A stretch of 64,000 nt of DNA from Neptuniibacter pectenicola (GTDB taxonomy: Bacteria > Pseudomonadota > Gammaproteobacteria > Pseudomonadales > Balneatricaceae): positions 62,001 to 126,000 of the forward strand of contig NZ_LUTS01000006.1 of the NCBI RefSeq assembly GCF_001597735.1, written 5' to 3'. The notes under the pieces were generated by a model. The model saw only the letters and a program-made list of their open reading frames with translations. It was not told where the DNA came from and did not search any database. Each line of letters starts with the position of its first letter. Within the stretch, counting starts at the first letter, position 1. Positions 42,343 to 53,314 of this stretch are shown here, in pieces. Made by a program: the position numbers and the translations under genes.

Positions 42343-45141
42343 ATGGCTGAACAAGGTTGCCCGATCGCCCGTATTCAGGGTGTTACACATGTTTATAAAA
42401 AGACCCATGCGGTTGATAATATAACGCTGGATATCCCAGCGGGCCTTATGGTTGGGCTGTTAGGGCCCGATGGTGTTGGTAAGTCAACGCTGATGGGGCT
42501 CATCTCTGGGGCGCGAAAACTGCAAAAAGGCCAGCTTGAAGTCCTCGGTGGCGATATGGCGTCAGCAGCCCACCGTAAAGCGGTGGGGCCGGGGATTGCC
42601 TATATGCCGCAAGGGCTAGGTAAAAACCTCTATGCGGAGCTGAGCGTTGAGGAAAACCTCGACTTTTTCGGTAAGCTTTTTGGGCAGACGTTATCTGAGC
42701 GTAAAGCGCGGATTGAGCGGTTAACGAAAGCAACAGGGCTACACCCCTTTTTATCGCGACAGGCGGGTAAATTATCTGGGGGGATGAAACAGAAGCTAGG
42801 CCTTTGCTGCTCCCTGATACATGATCCTGACCTATTGATATTAGATGAGCCAACAACCGGTGTAGACCCTCTGTCACGCCGCCAGTTCTGGGCATTAATC
42901 GCTACGATCCGTAAAGAACGTCCTACGATGAGCGTGCTGGTGTCTACGGCTTACATGGATGAAGCGGAAGGGTTTGACTGGCTCGTTGCGATGGATGCGG
43001 GCCAAGTGCTTGATACTGGTACGCCAGAGGCGCTCAAAGCGAAAACCGATGCCGCTGATCTGGAAACGGCTTTTGTACGTTTGTTGCCTGAAAGTAAACG
43101 GGGCGACATGAATGAATTAGTGATTCCTCCTTTGGAGGCGCGGGAGGGCAAACCTGCCATTGTTGCTAAGGGGCTCACTCGACGGTTTGGGGATTTTACG
43201 GCCGTTAATAATGTTAGTTTTGAGATACAAGCAGGGGAGATCTTTGGTTTTTTAGGATCGAATGGCTGTGGCAAAACAACAACCATGAAGATGCTGACTG
43301 GTCTGCTGCCGGTCTCTGAAGGCGAAGCCTTTCTATTTGGTCAGCCCGTCAATGCCGGTGATTTGGAAACGCGTAAACGTGTTGGATTTATGACTCAGGC
43401 GTTTTCTCTGTATGGTGAGTTGACGGTGGCACAAAACCTGACGTTACATGCGCGCTTATTCCATTTAACAGCGGAAAAAACTGTTGAGCGTATTGACGCC
43501 TTGGTCGAGCGTTTTAGCTTAGGTGAGTATATGGATGCCCTTGCGTCCTCTCTTCCTTTAGGTATGCGCCAGCGGTTGTCGTTAGCGGTTGCGGTTATTC
43601 ATGAGCCGGAAATGCTGATTCTTGATGAGCCTACATCGGGTGTTGACCCCGTTGCACGTGATGGCTTTTGGGAGCTTTTAGTACAGCTGTCACGGGAAGA
43701 CAACGTGACCATCTTCATCTCCACCCACTTTATGAACGAAGCGCTGCGCTGTGATCGTATCTCACTGATGCATGCCGGTCAGGTGCTGGTCTACGATAAA
43801 CCTCAACACTTAGTTGAGGCTAAAGGAGCAGCGTCATTGGAAGAAGCCTTTATCGGCTACCTTGAAGATGCGATTGGCGAAAAGGATAAGGACGATAAAG
43901 GCGTTGAGGCCGCCGAGCCTGCGGACGTAGTGAGCACTGATAGCGCGTTAACCGAGGAATCGGCTGTTATCACGGGTGCAGCGGACCATGTTAGGGTTAA
44001 TAAAAAGTCCCAAGGGTTTAGTCTGAATCGACTACTGGCATACAGTTATCGAGAGATCATGGAGGTGATGCGTGACCCCGTGCGTATGGCCTTTGCCTTT
44101 CTGGGTAGCTCACTGTTATTAATCGTGATTGCCTATGGTATCTCGCTTGATGTGGAGAACCTGACCTATGCTGCACTTGATAACGACCGTACACCGGAAA
44201 GTCGTGAGTATTTAAGTAATTTTGAGGGCTCCCGTTATTTTAGTGAACAGCCCGCATTAACGAGTAAAGATGAGCTTGAACGGCGCTTGAAGTCGAACGA
44301 CATTACGTTGGCGATTGAGATCCCATCGGGCTTTGGCCGTAACCTTAAAAAAGGTGAAACACCGAGTGTATCCGCGTGGATTGATGGTGCAAATACCACC
44401 CGTGCAGGAACCATTGCCGGTTATGTAAGCGGTGCACATATCCATTACTTAACACAGTTGGCGACTAATGCGGGTGTGGATGCGAGTGCAGTATCAAAGG
44501 TCACACTTGAGCCACGTTACCGTTATAACCCATCATTTGAGACGATTTACTCTATTGGCCCTAAAACGCCGGCCATGCTGCTATTACTGTTCCCCGCGAT
44601 ATTAATGGCGGTCAGTATGGCGCGTGAAAAAGAGATCGGCACAATTACCAATTTTTATGTAACGCCAACAAACCGGATTGAATTTCTGATCGGTAAACAG
44701 CTGCCCTATATCGGAATAGGTATGGTTAACTTTGTTATCCTCACGTTGCTGGTGGTGTTTCTATTAGGGGTGCCGCTAAAAGGGAGCTTACTCGGGTTGG
44801 GATTAGGGGCGTTGCTCTATGTTTTTGCGGCGACCAGTTTTGGTTTGCTGATCTCTACTGTGACTAAATCACAAGTGGCGGCTGTTTTTGCCACTGCGAT
44901 TCTGTCTATTATGCCCACCATTAACTTCTCGGGATTAGTCCAGCCAACATCAACTATGGAGGGGGGCGGATACCTGATTGGTCTGCTCTGGCCGGCGACA
45001 TACTACATGCACCTGAGTGTTGCTGCCTTTACTAAAGGGTTAGGCCTTTCCGAGCTCATGGGGGATGTTGTTGTACTCGCCTTCTTTGGACCTGTTCTGG
45101 TTGCCATTGCAGCTGTGTTCCTGAAAAAGCAGGAGGCCTGA
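42343..45141 (+). CDS. RbbA-type ABC transporter fusion (two ATPase domains plus permease)
   Basis: 932 residues, close to RbbA (about 910). ATPase 1 (about 10-240): Walker A GPDGVGKS (41-48), signature LSGGMKQK, Walker B LLILDEPTTGVDP. ATPase 2 (about 265-495): Walker A GSNGCGKT (305-312), degenerate signature LPLGMRQR, Walker B MLILDEPTSGVDP. An ABC-2 permease domain follows (about 565-930, six helices). In E. coli RbbA is described as ribosome-associated ATPase, but with HlyD and permease partners an exporter is more natural. 12 bases after the adaptor gene; the ATG has GGGAG upstream. Confidence 0.93.
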   Translation: MAEQGCPIARIQGVTHVYKKTHAVDNITLDIPAGLMVGLLGPDGVGKSTLMGLISGARKLQKGQLEVLGGDMASAAHRKAVGPGIAYMPQGLGKNLYAELSVEENLDFFGKLFGQTLSERKARIERLTKATGLHPFLSRQAGKLSGGMKQKLGLCCSLIHDPDLLILDEPTTGVDPLSRRQFWALIATIRKERPTMSVLVSTAYMDEAEGFDWLVAMDAGQVLDTGTPEALKAKTDAADLETAFVRLLPESKRGDMNELVIPPLEAREGKPAIVAKGLTRRFGDFTAVNNVSFEIQAGEIFGFLGSNGCGKTTTMKMLTGLLPVSEGEAFLFGQPVNAGDLETRKRVGFMTQAFSLYGELTVAQNLTLHARLFHLTAEKTVERIDALVERFSLGEYMDALASSLPLGMRQRLSLAVAVIHEPEMLILDEPTSGVDPVARDGFWELLVQLSREDNVTIFISTHFMNEALRCDRISLMHAGQVLVYDKPQHLVEAKGAASLEEAFIGYLEDAIGEKDKDDKGVEAAEPADVVSTDSALTEESAVITGAADHVRVNKKSQGFSLNRLLAYSYREIMEVMRDPVRMAFAFLGSSLLLIVIAYGISLDVENLTYAALDNDRTPESREYLSNFEGSRYFSEQPALTSKDELERRLKSNDITLAIEIPSGFGRNLKKGETPSVSAWIDGANTTRAGTIAGYVSGAHIHYLTQLATNAGVDASAVSKVTLEPRYRYNPSFETIYSIGPKTPAMLLLLFPAILMAVSMAREKEIGTITNFYVTPTNRIEFLIGKQLPYIGIGMVNFVILTLLVVFLLGVPLKGSLLGLGLGALLYVFAATSFGLLISTVTKSQVAAVFATAILSIMPTINFSGLVQPTSTMEGGGYLIGLLWPATYYMHLSVAAFTKGLGLSELMGDVVVLAFFGPVLVAIAAVFLKKQEA

Positions 45142-45144
45142 TCG

Positions 45145-46269
45145 ATGAAAACGTGGATCAATATCGTCTGGTTAGGCACTAAAGAGCTACGCAGTGTTTT
45201 TAGCGACGTGGTGATGGTCATGCTGATCATCTATTCGTTTAGCTTAGCGATCTATTCGCAGGCCACCGCGACCAGTGAGTCCGTCAATAACGCCTCTATT
45301 GCCATCGTGGATGAGGATCATTCGACACTCTCGCGGGCGATCGCAAACGCGCTCTATCCTCCGTATTTTAAAACGCCGGTGCTTATTTTAGCTGACGAAG
45401 TGGATGCATCAATGGACCTGGACCGCTTTATGTTTGTGGTTGAGATTCCCCCAATGTTTGAAGAGGATGTACGTCGAGGCCGTCAGCCAAGTGTGCAGAT
45501 CAATATCGATGCGACAGCGGTTACACAAGCCAGTCTGGGTAACAGCTATATTCAAAATATTATCGTGGATGAGGTAAACCATTTTATAAACCGCTCGGAT
45601 GAAACAACCGCTTATCCGGTGACCTTAGTGCAGCGTCGCGCGTTTAATCCGAATGGCACCGGCATGTGGTTTGGTGCCATGAATGCCCTGATTAATCAAA
45701 TCTCGATGATTACGATTATCTTGACGGGGGCTGCACTACTGCGCGAACGTGAACATGGCACCATAGAGCATCTGTTGGTTATGCCGCTTAGCTCATTTCA
45801 GATTGTGATGTCTAAGGTGTGGGCCAATGGGCTGATTATTCTGGTCGCGTTCTCATTGTCCATGCTCTTTGTGGTCGAAACGATTTTGGACGTGCCGATC
45901 AGTGGTTCTCGCTTATTGTTAGTAGGGGGGACAACACTTTATCTGTTTGCGGCCGCGGCTATCGGTATTTTCTTGGGTACGATTGCACGCACAATGGCGC
46001 AATTCGCCCTGTTGATGATCATGGTCATCATACCCATTACGATGCTTTCCGGTGGTTTGACGCCGATTGAAAGCCAGCCTGAAATTATTCAGCCAGTGAC
46101 ATGGTTTTTACCGTCGCGTCACTATATGTCATTTGCTCAGGCAGTGGTGTTTAGGGGGGCTGATATCACGATTATATGGCCGCAGTTGCTCACAATTATT
46201 GCACTCGGTGGGATCTTCTTCAGTGCTAGCCTAGCACTGTTTCGCCGTTCTATCGCGGTGAGCCGCTAG
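45145..46269 (+). CDS. ABC-2 type permease (YhhJ-like)
   Basis: 374 residues. One N-terminal helix, a large periplasmic loop (about 45-175), then five to six membrane helices, with the ABC-2 motif EREHGTIEHLLVMPLSSFQI before helix 2 and MLSGGLTPIESQPE near the C-terminus. It pairs with the fused permease of the preceding gene to form the channel. It begins 3 bases after RbbA with GGAGGC upstream. Confidence 0.93.
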   Translation: MKTWINIVWLGTKELRSVFSDVVMVMLIIYSFSLAIYSQATATSESVNNASIAIVDEDHSTLSRAIANALYPPYFKTPVLILADEVDASMDLDRFMFVVEIPPMFEEDVRRGRQPSVQINIDATAVTQASLGNSYIQNIIVDEVNHFINRSDETTAYPVTLVQRRAFNPNGTGMWFGAMNALINQISMITIILTGAALLREREHGTIEHLLVMPLSSFQIVMSKVWANGLIILVAFSLSMLFVVETILDVPISGSRLLLVGGTTLYLFAAAAIGIFLGTIARTMAQFALLMIMVIIPITMLSGGLTPIESQPEIIQPVTWFLPSRHYMSFAQAVVFRGADITIIWPQLLTIIALGGIFFSASLALFRRSIAVSR

Positions 46270-46554
46270 AGATTTCCGGCCACCTTAATGATGGGGGGCG
46301 GCGGTACTCACCGCTTAACAGCCTCCCTTCCGTGTCGTTGCCTCCATCACTATGTTTATAGCTATTTCTATAACCTCTCCCCACCCATAAGCGCCTCCAT
46401 CAGAACCACCGATAATGCGCGTTACGCTAAATACTTTACATGTTAAGTAATAAAGCTTATAAACTTAACTTATCTCAATGTTGCGATGCAGCATTTCTAC
46501 TACAATGAAGATAGATAGAGAACAGAATATTCCATAAAAGAAGAGGAATTTAGG

Positions 46555-48465
46555 ATGGACTCGCACTCGTTAAAATCGGTTGGCGCTACTGATACTCACT
46601 CAACAGAGGATAATCATAAAGTGAGTGAAGAGGGGGCGGTGACGGATATTACCCGTCACGCCAATGCTGCTCATCAGTCTCCCGTGAACAGCAGGCGTCA
46701 TTTAACGCCGCTGTTAGGTAAAGAGACATATTCCCCGCTTTCGTTTCAGGAAACCATGGATAAAAGTGTCAACGCAGCTATGTCCCATATAACGGGAGGC
46801 CTGTCACCGAGTGGTTTGTCAGCGGCGTATACGGATTGGGCTGCACATCTGATGACAGCGCCGGGTAAGCAGATTCAGTTGGTCGAAAAGGCCGCTAAAA
46901 AAGCGATACGTCTAGCTAATTATGCTGGTTTTTGTGCACCGGGTGTTAATCCTGAAACCGCGTCTCCTTGCCCTTGTATCGATCCATTACCGCAAGATAA
47001 GAGGTTTAGCGGAGAGGCGTGGCAGAAATGGCCATACAATCTTTTTTATCAATCCTTTCTGTTAAACCAACAGTGGTGGTACAACGCAACGACCGGTGTG
47101 CGAGGGGTTACTAAGCAGCATGAGAATGTGGTGGAGTTCGCAACACGCCAGATCCTAGATCTTTTCTCGCCCTCTAATTATCTGTTCACCAACCCTGAAT
47201 TGTTAGAACAAACACAAAAAGAGAGCGGGCAGAATTTACAGCGCGGAATGCAAAACTTCCTAGATGACTTGCAGCGCACGCTTAATGATCAAAAACCTGC
47301 GGGGACTGAAGGGTTTCAAGTCGGTAAAAACCTCGCGGTCACACCGGGCAAGGTGGTTTATCGCAACCGTTTAATCGAGCTTATTCAGTATGACGCGGTT
47401 ACGGAAACGGTGCACCCTGAGCCTATTTTCATCGTGCCGGCGTGGATTATGAAATACTATATTCTTGACCTATCGCCAGAAAACTCACTGGTTAAATACC
47501 TGACGGAGCAGGGCTTTACCGTGTTCATGGTGTCATGGAAAAACCCCGATTCTGATGATCGTGACCTAGGCATGGATGACTACCGAAACCTCGGTATTAT
47601 GGACGCACTGGATCAGATCGACAGGATTACGGGAGGGCAGCGGGTTCATGGCGTTGGTTACTGCTTAGGCGGAACACTCCTTTCTATCGCGGCGGCAGCC
47701 ATGGCGCGTGACGCTGATGAGCGTTTTAAAACCCTCTCATTATTTGCGGCTCAAACTGATTTCACCGAAGCGGGTGAATTGATGCTCTTTATCAATGAAA
47801 GTCAGGTCACTTTCCTTGAAGACATGATGTGGGAACAGGGCTACTTAGATACAAAACAGATGGCCGGAGCCTTCCAGCTACTACGTTCCAATGACTTGAT
47901 TTGGTCACGTATGGTGCATGATTACCTTATGGGGGAGCGGGCGAAAATGAACGACCTCATGGCATGGAACAGCGATGCGACCCGTATGCCTTACCAGATG
48001 CACTCGCAGTATCTACGTCAACTCTTCTTGAATAATGCACTGGCTGAAGGCCGATACATTGTCGATAACCGGCCGATTGCGGTCTCGGATATTCGGGTGC
48101 CTGTTTTTGCCGTGGGTACAGAGCGAGACCATGTCGCGCCTTGGCGTTCGGTTTACAAATTACACCTACTTGCTGATACCGATGTGACGTTCCTATTGAC
48201 CAGCGGTGGACACAATGCCGGTATCGTTTCCGAGCCAGGCCATCCCCGTCGCCGTTATCGAATGGCCACCCGTAAACATGATGATCGTTATCAAGATCCT
48301 GATACGTGGTTTGCTGAACATGAAGCACAAGAAGGATCGTGGTGGCCTGAGTTGGCCGGTTGGTTGAAGGATCGCTCTGGCGACTTAATCGAGCCGTCTT
48401 TTAGCGGAGACGAGGCGTTGCAACCTATTTGTGATGCACCAGGTACCTACGTGTTGCAAGACTAA
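46555..48465 (+). CDS. phaC: Polyhydroxyalkanoate synthase (class I PhaC-like)
   Basis: 636 residues. A long polar N-terminal part (about 1-60) precedes the PhaC domain with the alpha/beta-hydrolase core. The lipase-box Cys is in GYCLGG (C370), with D525 in TERDHVAPW and H553 in SGGHNAGI completing the triad. SWKNPDSDDRDL and TVFMVSWKN are typical blocks. It polymerises 3-hydroxyacyl-CoA into storage polyester. GAGGAA lies before the ATG. No phaA, phaB or phasin is adjacent; a proton ATPase gene follows after 11 bases. Confidence 0.92.
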   Translation: MDSHSLKSVGATDTHSTEDNHKVSEEGAVTDITRHANAAHQSPVNSRRHLTPLLGKETYSPLSFQETMDKSVNAAMSHITGGLSPSGLSAAYTDWAAHLMTAPGKQIQLVEKAAKKAIRLANYAGFCAPGVNPETASPCPCIDPLPQDKRFSGEAWQKWPYNLFYQSFLLNQQWWYNATTGVRGVTKQHENVVEFATRQILDLFSPSNYLFTNPELLEQTQKESGQNLQRGMQNFLDDLQRTLNDQKPAGTEGFQVGKNLAVTPGKVVYRNRLIELIQYDAVTETVHPEPIFIVPAWIMKYYILDLSPENSLVKYLTEQGFTVFMVSWKNPDSDDRDLGMDDYRNLGIMDALDQIDRITGGQRVHGVGYCLGGTLLSIAAAAMARDADERFKTLSLFAAQTDFTEAGELMLFINESQVTFLEDMMWEQGYLDTKQMAGAFQLLRSNDLIWSRMVHDYLMGERAKMNDLMAWNSDATRMPYQMHSQYLRQLFLNNALAEGRYIVDNRPIAVSDIRVPVFAVGTERDHVAPWRSVYKLHLLADTDVTFLLTSGGHNAGIVSEPGHPRRRYRMATRKHDDRYQDPDTWFAEHEAQEGSWWPELAGWLKDRSGDLIEPSFSGDEALQPICDAPGTYVLQD

Positions 48466-48476
48466 GGGGAAGAATC

Positions 48477-50867
48477 ATGCTTAATGATCTGCATACGGCT
48501 TCCGAATCGGCTCCAGTTAACGGCGGGCTCTCATCAGACGAGGCGAATCGCCTGTTGACGGAGCATGGCCCAAACGAAATTATCGAACAGAAAGAGAGTC
48601 CGCTGCGGAAAATCCTCTCTTACTTCTGGGGGCCTATCCCTTGGATGATTGAAGCGGCGGCCGTACTCTCTGCACTGGCTCAGGACTGGCCTGACTTTTT
48701 GATTATTCTTACCATGCTTGCTGTGAACGCCGGGGTCGCCTTTTGGCAGGAGCGTAAAGCAGATAATGCAGTTGAACTGTTAAAGAAAAAACTTGCTACG
48801 TCAGCGCGGGTGCTGCGTGATGGTCGTTGGCATGATCTACCTGCGCGCGAGCTTGTTCCCGGTGACCTCATCCATCTAAAACTGGGTGATGTGGTTCCCG
48901 CCGATGTTGAGTTACTGAAAGGTGCAGGGCTTTCCATTGACCAATCCGCCTTGACGGGTGAATCACTGCCTGTTGATAAAGCGGCCAAAGATGTAGCGTA
49001 TTCTGGCTCCATTGTACGTTTAGGTGAGATGACAGCGGTGGTCACCGCGACAGGGATGAGAACCTATTTTGGTAAAACGGCCGCACTGGTCGAACAGGCG
49101 GGCGCACCATCACATTTTCAGCAGGCGGTTTTAAAGATCGGTAATGCCTTAATTGTGGCGACACTTGTGCTGGTAGCCGTGATCTTGATCTATGGCTGGT
49201 TCCGGGGTGATCCGCTGCTTGAGACTCTGCAGTTCTCGCTTATTTTAACGATAGCCGCGATTCCTGTGGCACTGCCTGCTGTGCTGTCGGTGACTTTAGC
49301 CGTTGGTGCGATGACATTAAGCCGCTTAGGCTCCATCGTTTCTCATCTTGCTGCGATTGAAGAGTTGGCTGGGATTGATGTGCTCTGTTCAGATAAAACA
49401 GGGACATTAACCCAAAATCGATTAGTTGTGGGAACGCCCGCATTGGTTGAGGCTGAACAGGCCGAGCGGGTGTTATTTGCCGCCGCGCTAGCCTGTGAGC
49501 CAGAGAGTAATGATCCAATCGATAGCTCTATTCTTAGCGCCCTAGATCATGCCGAAAATTTAGATCAGGCTCGGATTGATCTCTTCACGCCGTTTAACCC
49601 CGTGAGCAAAATTGCGGAGGTCGAGGTAACACTGGAGGGGGAAAAACGTTATATCGCTAAAGGGGCACCCCAATCTATTTTGGCGTGGGCGCAGGCATCG
49701 GCCGAGACGCAATCCGCAGTAGAAAAGCAGATTGATACACTGGCCACAGAGGGGTATCGCGCTCTGGCGGTTGCCGAACGTATAGGTGATGCACCCGCGC
49801 AGGTACTGGGTTTGCTGCCACTCTATGACCCACCCCGTGAGGATAGCGCGACAACCATTTCTGCCCTTAAGAAACTCGGTGTAGCGGTTAAAATGGTCAC
49901 CGGTGATCATATTGCTATTGCCCGGCAGATTGCAGGTAAGTTGGGGATCGGTAGCCACTTTATTACGGCTGACAAGGCCTTTTCTAAAGAACACAAAATG
50001 ACAGCAAGCGAGATCCTTGAGCGTGATGGCTATGCTCAGGTTTTTCCCGAACATAAATTTGAGATAGTGCAAACCTTGCAGTCCAGCGACCACTTAGTGG
50101 GCATGACGGGCGACGGTGTAAACGATGCCCCAGCACTGCGTCAGGCGGATGTAGGGATTGCGGTCAGTGGTGCCACGGATGCAGCACGCGCCGCAGCTGA
50201 CTTAGTGTTAACGGAACCGGGCTTAGGTGTGATTCGCAGTGCGGTAGAGGAGGCGAGACGTATCTTTGAGCGTATGACCGCCTACGCTATTTTTCGTATC
50301 AGTGAAACTGTGCGTGTATTGCTGTTTATGACACTCTCCATCCTTGTGTTTGATTTTTATCCTGTGACCGCCGCGATGATTGTATTGCTGGCGCTATTAA
50401 ATGACTTCCCGATCATGATGATCGCTTACGATAATGCTAAACCGGCACCGCACCCCGTACGCTGGGATATGCATCGGGTTTTAGTACTCTCTAGCGTCCT
50501 CGGTATCTTGGGGGTTATCTCTAGTTTTGGTCTGTTTTGGATTGCTGAGTCAATCTGGGAGTTACCGCGTCCGACCATTCAAACATTGATCTTTCTTAAA
50601 TTACTGGTTGCTGGCCATTTGACCATCTACCTGACCCGTAACAGCGGTCATTTTTGGGATCGTCCTTTTCCTAGCCTTAAACTCTTTATCACGACAGAAC
50701 TAACCCAAGTCGTTGGAACACTTGCTGCCGTTTACGGTTGGTTTGTTGAACCTATAGGTTGGTCGTTGGCACTATTGGTTTGGGGTTATGCGCTGGTGTG
50801 GTTCCTCATTAATAATATGGTGAAACGCTTAGTGTTGCGTAACTTTATAAAGCCTCATAAGGCTTAA
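48477..50867 (+). CDS. P3A-type plasma-membrane proton-exporting ATPase
   Basis: 796 residues, compact like bacterial and archaeal P3A H+-ATPases and without metal-binding N-terminal domains. TGES (160-163) in the actuator, phosphorylated D306 in DKTGTLTQN, the KGAPQSIL nucleotide-binding region and GDGVNDAPAL (D546 within). About ten membrane helices; the short C-terminus ends KPHKA. It pumps protons out at the cost of ATP. The start follows AGGGGA. It is the last gene of a same-strand run and ends at a terminator. Confidence 0.92.
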   Translation: MLNDLHTASESAPVNGGLSSDEANRLLTEHGPNEIIEQKESPLRKILSYFWGPIPWMIEAAAVLSALAQDWPDFLIILTMLAVNAGVAFWQERKADNAVELLKKKLATSARVLRDGRWHDLPARELVPGDLIHLKLGDVVPADVELLKGAGLSIDQSALTGESLPVDKAAKDVAYSGSIVRLGEMTAVVTATGMRTYFGKTAALVEQAGAPSHFQQAVLKIGNALIVATLVLVAVILIYGWFRGDPLLETLQFSLILTIAAIPVALPAVLSVTLAVGAMTLSRLGSIVSHLAAIEELAGIDVLCSDKTGTLTQNRLVVGTPALVEAEQAERVLFAAALACEPESNDPIDSSILSALDHAENLDQARIDLFTPFNPVSKIAEVEVTLEGEKRYIAKGAPQSILAWAQASAETQSAVEKQIDTLATEGYRALAVAERIGDAPAQVLGLLPLYDPPREDSATTISALKKLGVAVKMVTGDHIAIARQIAGKLGIGSHFITADKAFSKEHKMTASEILERDGYAQVFPEHKFEIVQTLQSSDHLVGMTGDGVNDAPALRQADVGIAVSGATDAARAAADLVLTEPGLGVIRSAVEEARRIFERMTAYAIFRISETVRVLLFMTLSILVFDFYPVTAAMIVLLALLNDFPIMMIAYDNAKPAPHPVRWDMHRVLVLSSVLGILGVISSFGLFWIAESIWELPRPTIQTLIFLKLLVAGHLTIYLTRNSGHFWDRPFPSLKLFITTELTQVVGTLAAVYGWFVEPIGWSLALLVWGYALVWFLINNMVKRLVLRNFIKPHKA

Positions 50868-50908
50868 CTCAGTCGGTTCATATTAACGCTAGATCGCGTT
50901 CTATAGAT

Positions 50909-50941
50909 AAAAAACCACCGTAGTACTGCGGTGGTTTTTTT
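50909..50941. terminator. Bidirectional terminator between the ATPase and ahpF
   Basis: AAAAAACCACCG and CGGTGGTTTTTTT form a stem of six G-C-rich pairs extended by A-T pairs, with an 8-base loop. It serves both converging transcripts. Confidence 0.88.
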
Positions 50942-50962
50942 ATGGATCAGCTGAGGGTTTAA

Positions 50963-52525
50963 TTAGTGACGAATCAGGTAATCAAATGCACCTAAGGCAG
51001 CGGTTGCACCCGCACCCATGGAGATGATGATCTGTTTAAACGGTACCGTTGTGACATCGCCTGCAGCAAAGACACCGGCTAGGCTGGTTTGACCACGGCT
51101 ATCAATCACGATCTCACCTCGATCACTTAACTCAAGGGTGTCCTTCAAAAAGTCGCTGTTTGGTACTAGGCCAATTTGGACAAAGATACCTGCAACATCC
51201 ACCACATGATTCTGATCTGTTTTACGATCTTGGTAGCTCAGTCCTACCACCTTGTTACCATCACCGAGAACCTCAGTGGTCATCGCATTTTTAATGATCG
51301 TAATGTTGGCTAGGGATTCCGCTTTTCTCACTAATACCGCGTCAGCACGTAAAGTATCAGCGAACTCCAAAACAGTGACATGCTCAACAATCCCCGCCAG
51401 ATCTATCGCTGCTTCTATACCGGAGTTACCGCCGCCAATTACTGCTACAGGTTTTCCTTTAAAGAGTGGGCCATCACAGTGAGGGCAGAAAGCAACGCCT
51501 TTCGTTTTGTACTGTTCTTCGCCAGGTACGTTCATCTCGCGCCAGCGCGCACCGGTCGCTAGAATGATTGATTTAGCGGTGAGAACAGCACCGTTTGCCA
51601 ATTCAACTTGCTTGATCTTTTTTCCGTGTTCATCGTCTATATCACGGATATCTACAGCACGCTGGTTCGTCATCACATCGATATCATATTCTTTAACCTG
51701 TTCTTCTAGACCCGCAACCAGCTTAGGGCCATCAGTGGCTTTAACCGAAATAAAGTTTTCAATCGCCATCGTGTCCATCACCTGACCACCAAAGCGGTCA
51801 GCAACAATACCGGTGCGAATGCCTTTACGCGCTGTGTAAATTGCGGCTGATGCACCTGCAGGACCCCCACCAACAACCAATACGTCAAACGGTGCTTTGG
51901 CGCTTAGTTCTGCGGCTTGTTTCTCCTCGGCACTGTCATCAACCTTATTCAGAATCTCTTCTAAGGTCATGCGGCCATTACCAAAGGGTTGGCCGTTTAA
52001 TAGCAGGGTCGGTACGGCCATAATCCCCAGCTCGTCTACTTCGTCAGGGAAGACGCCGCCGTCAATCATTGTTGCGCTGATGTTTGGATTAAGCACCGCC
52101 ATCAAGTTTATGGCTTGAACCACGTCCGGACAGTTATGGCAGGACAGCGAGATGTAGACCTCAAAGTTTAACGGCTTAGATAGGTGTTTTGCTTGCGTTT
52201 GTAACGCAGGGTCTTCCTTACTTGGGTAACCGCCGGCTTGTAGTAACGCCAATATTAATGAGGTGAACTCATGGCCCATCGGCACGCCAGCAAAGGTAAC
52301 GCGGGCCATTTCACCCTGTGGAGCAACGGTCATACGAGGCACGCGGCCTACGTCATCGGTTTTGATCGTTAGGCTAATTTTGTCTGAAATCTCAGCGATT
52401 TCTCGTGCGAGGTTTTCCAGTTCTTTTGACTTTGGCGTTTCATTAATAGACACCGTCAACTCAATCGGATTATCGATCTTCTGAAGGTAGGTGCCCAGTT
52501 GTTGTTTCATGTTGCTATCTAACAT
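50963..52525 (-). CDS. ahpF: Alkyl hydroperoxide reductase subunit F
   Basis: 520 residues, the usual AhpF length. The N-terminal domain has two thioredoxin folds with redox pair C129-HN-C132, then the FAD motif [12 protein letters not shown] (219-230), redox pair CPHC (347-350) and the NAD motif [13 protein letters not shown]. It passes electrons from NADH to AhpC. ahpC lies just upstream on the same strand (145 bases), so they form one oxidant-response unit. Confidence 0.97.
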   Translation of the reverse strand: MLDSNMKQQLGTYLQKIDNPIELTVSINETPKSKELENLAREIAEISDKISLTIKTDDVGRVPRMTVAPQGEMARVTFAGVPMGHEFTSLILALLQAGGYPSKEDPALQTQAKHLSKPLNFEVYISLSCHNCPDVVQAINLMAVLNPNISATMIDGGVFPDEVDELGIMAVPTLLLNGQPFGNGRMTLEEILNKVDDSAEEKQAAELSAKAPFDVLVVGGGPAGASAAIYTARKGIRTGIVADRFGGQVMDTMAIENFISVKATDGPKLVAGLEEQVKEYDIDVMTNQRAVDIRDIDDEHGKKIKQVELANGAVLTAKSIILATGARWREMNVPGEEQYKTKGVAFCPHCDGPLFKGKPVAVIGGGNSGIEAAIDLAGIVEHVTVLEFADTLRADAVLVRKAESLANITIIKNAMTTEVLGDGNKVVGLSYQDRKTDQNHVVDVAGIFVQIGLVPNSDFLKDTLELSDRGEIVIDSRGQTSLAGVFAAGDVTTVPFKQIIISMGAGATAALGAFDYLIRH

Positions 52526-52670
52526 AAATCACCACCCGGATTGAATTGAGTTAAAAATGTGTGAATTGCGGGGTAAATCCCACCACCAACGGGGTTACTC
52601 ACGTTGATGGTGGGTGTTTCTTTTGGGTTATGGCACGTCTTAGGTAAAGGCGCCCGTTACCGGTGTCGGA

Positions 52671-53228
52671 TTAGATTTTGCCAACAAGGTCTAGGGAAGG
52701 GGCCAGTGTTGCTTCACCCTCTTTCCATTTCGCGGGGCAGACTTCACCTGGGTGAGCCGCAACATATTGGGCCGCCTTGATTTTGCGCATTAGGTCATCA
52801 GCATCACGACCAATACCTTCAGCGGTGATCTCCATCGCCTGAATTACACCTTCTGGATCGATCAAGAAAGTCGCACGATCCGCAAGGCCTTGACCTTCAC
52901 GTAGCACGCCAAAGTTGTTCGTGATTGTCGCTGTCTGATCGCCCACCATGTAGTAGTTGATGGTGCCGATGGCTTCAGACGTGTCGTGCCATGCTTTGTG
53001 GCAGAAGTGTGTATCAGTAGAGACAGAAAACACTTCAACGCCCATTTTTTGTAGCTCTTTATACTTGCTAGCAAGGTCTTCTAGCTCAGTTGGACATACA
53101 AATGTGAAGTCTGCAGGGTAGAAAAAGAAAACAGCCCATTTACCGATAACATCCGCCTCAGTGATTTCGACGAATTCGCCTTGTTTAAAGGCAGTGGCTG
53201 AGAAAGGTTTAATTGTTGTGTTAATCAT
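52671..53228 (-). CDS. ahpC: Alkyl hydroperoxide reductase subunit C (2-Cys peroxiredoxin)
   Basis: 185 residues. Peroxidatic Cys45 in [10 protein letters not shown] and resolving Cys in GEVCPAKW near the C-terminus, a typical 2-Cys peroxiredoxin that reduces H2O2, alkyl peroxides and peroxynitrite. The ATG at 53228 has GGAG 8 bases upstream; an earlier reading would add 22 non-conserved residues. Together with ahpF. Confidence 0.96.
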   Translation of the reverse strand: MINTTIKPFSATAFKQGEFVEITEADVIGKWAVFFFYPADFTFVCPTELEDLASKYKELQKMGVEVFSVSTDTHFCHKAWHDTSEAIGTINYYMVGDQTATITNNFGVLREGQGLADRATFLIDPEGVIQAMEITAEGIGRDADDLMRKIKAAQYVAAHPGEVCPAKWKEGEATLAPSLDLVGKI

Positions 53229-53314
53229 TGTGGTAACTCCAGTCGTTAATATGTGGGCAAGCTCATCTGCTTGGGAACGAGATCTATGATGCATGACTGG
53301 ATCTGATAGGTTAA

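Noticed and set aside
49560-50093. Antisense frame of 177 residues inside the P-type ATPase gene
   Set aside because: Shadow of a clearly coding gene with no features of its own.
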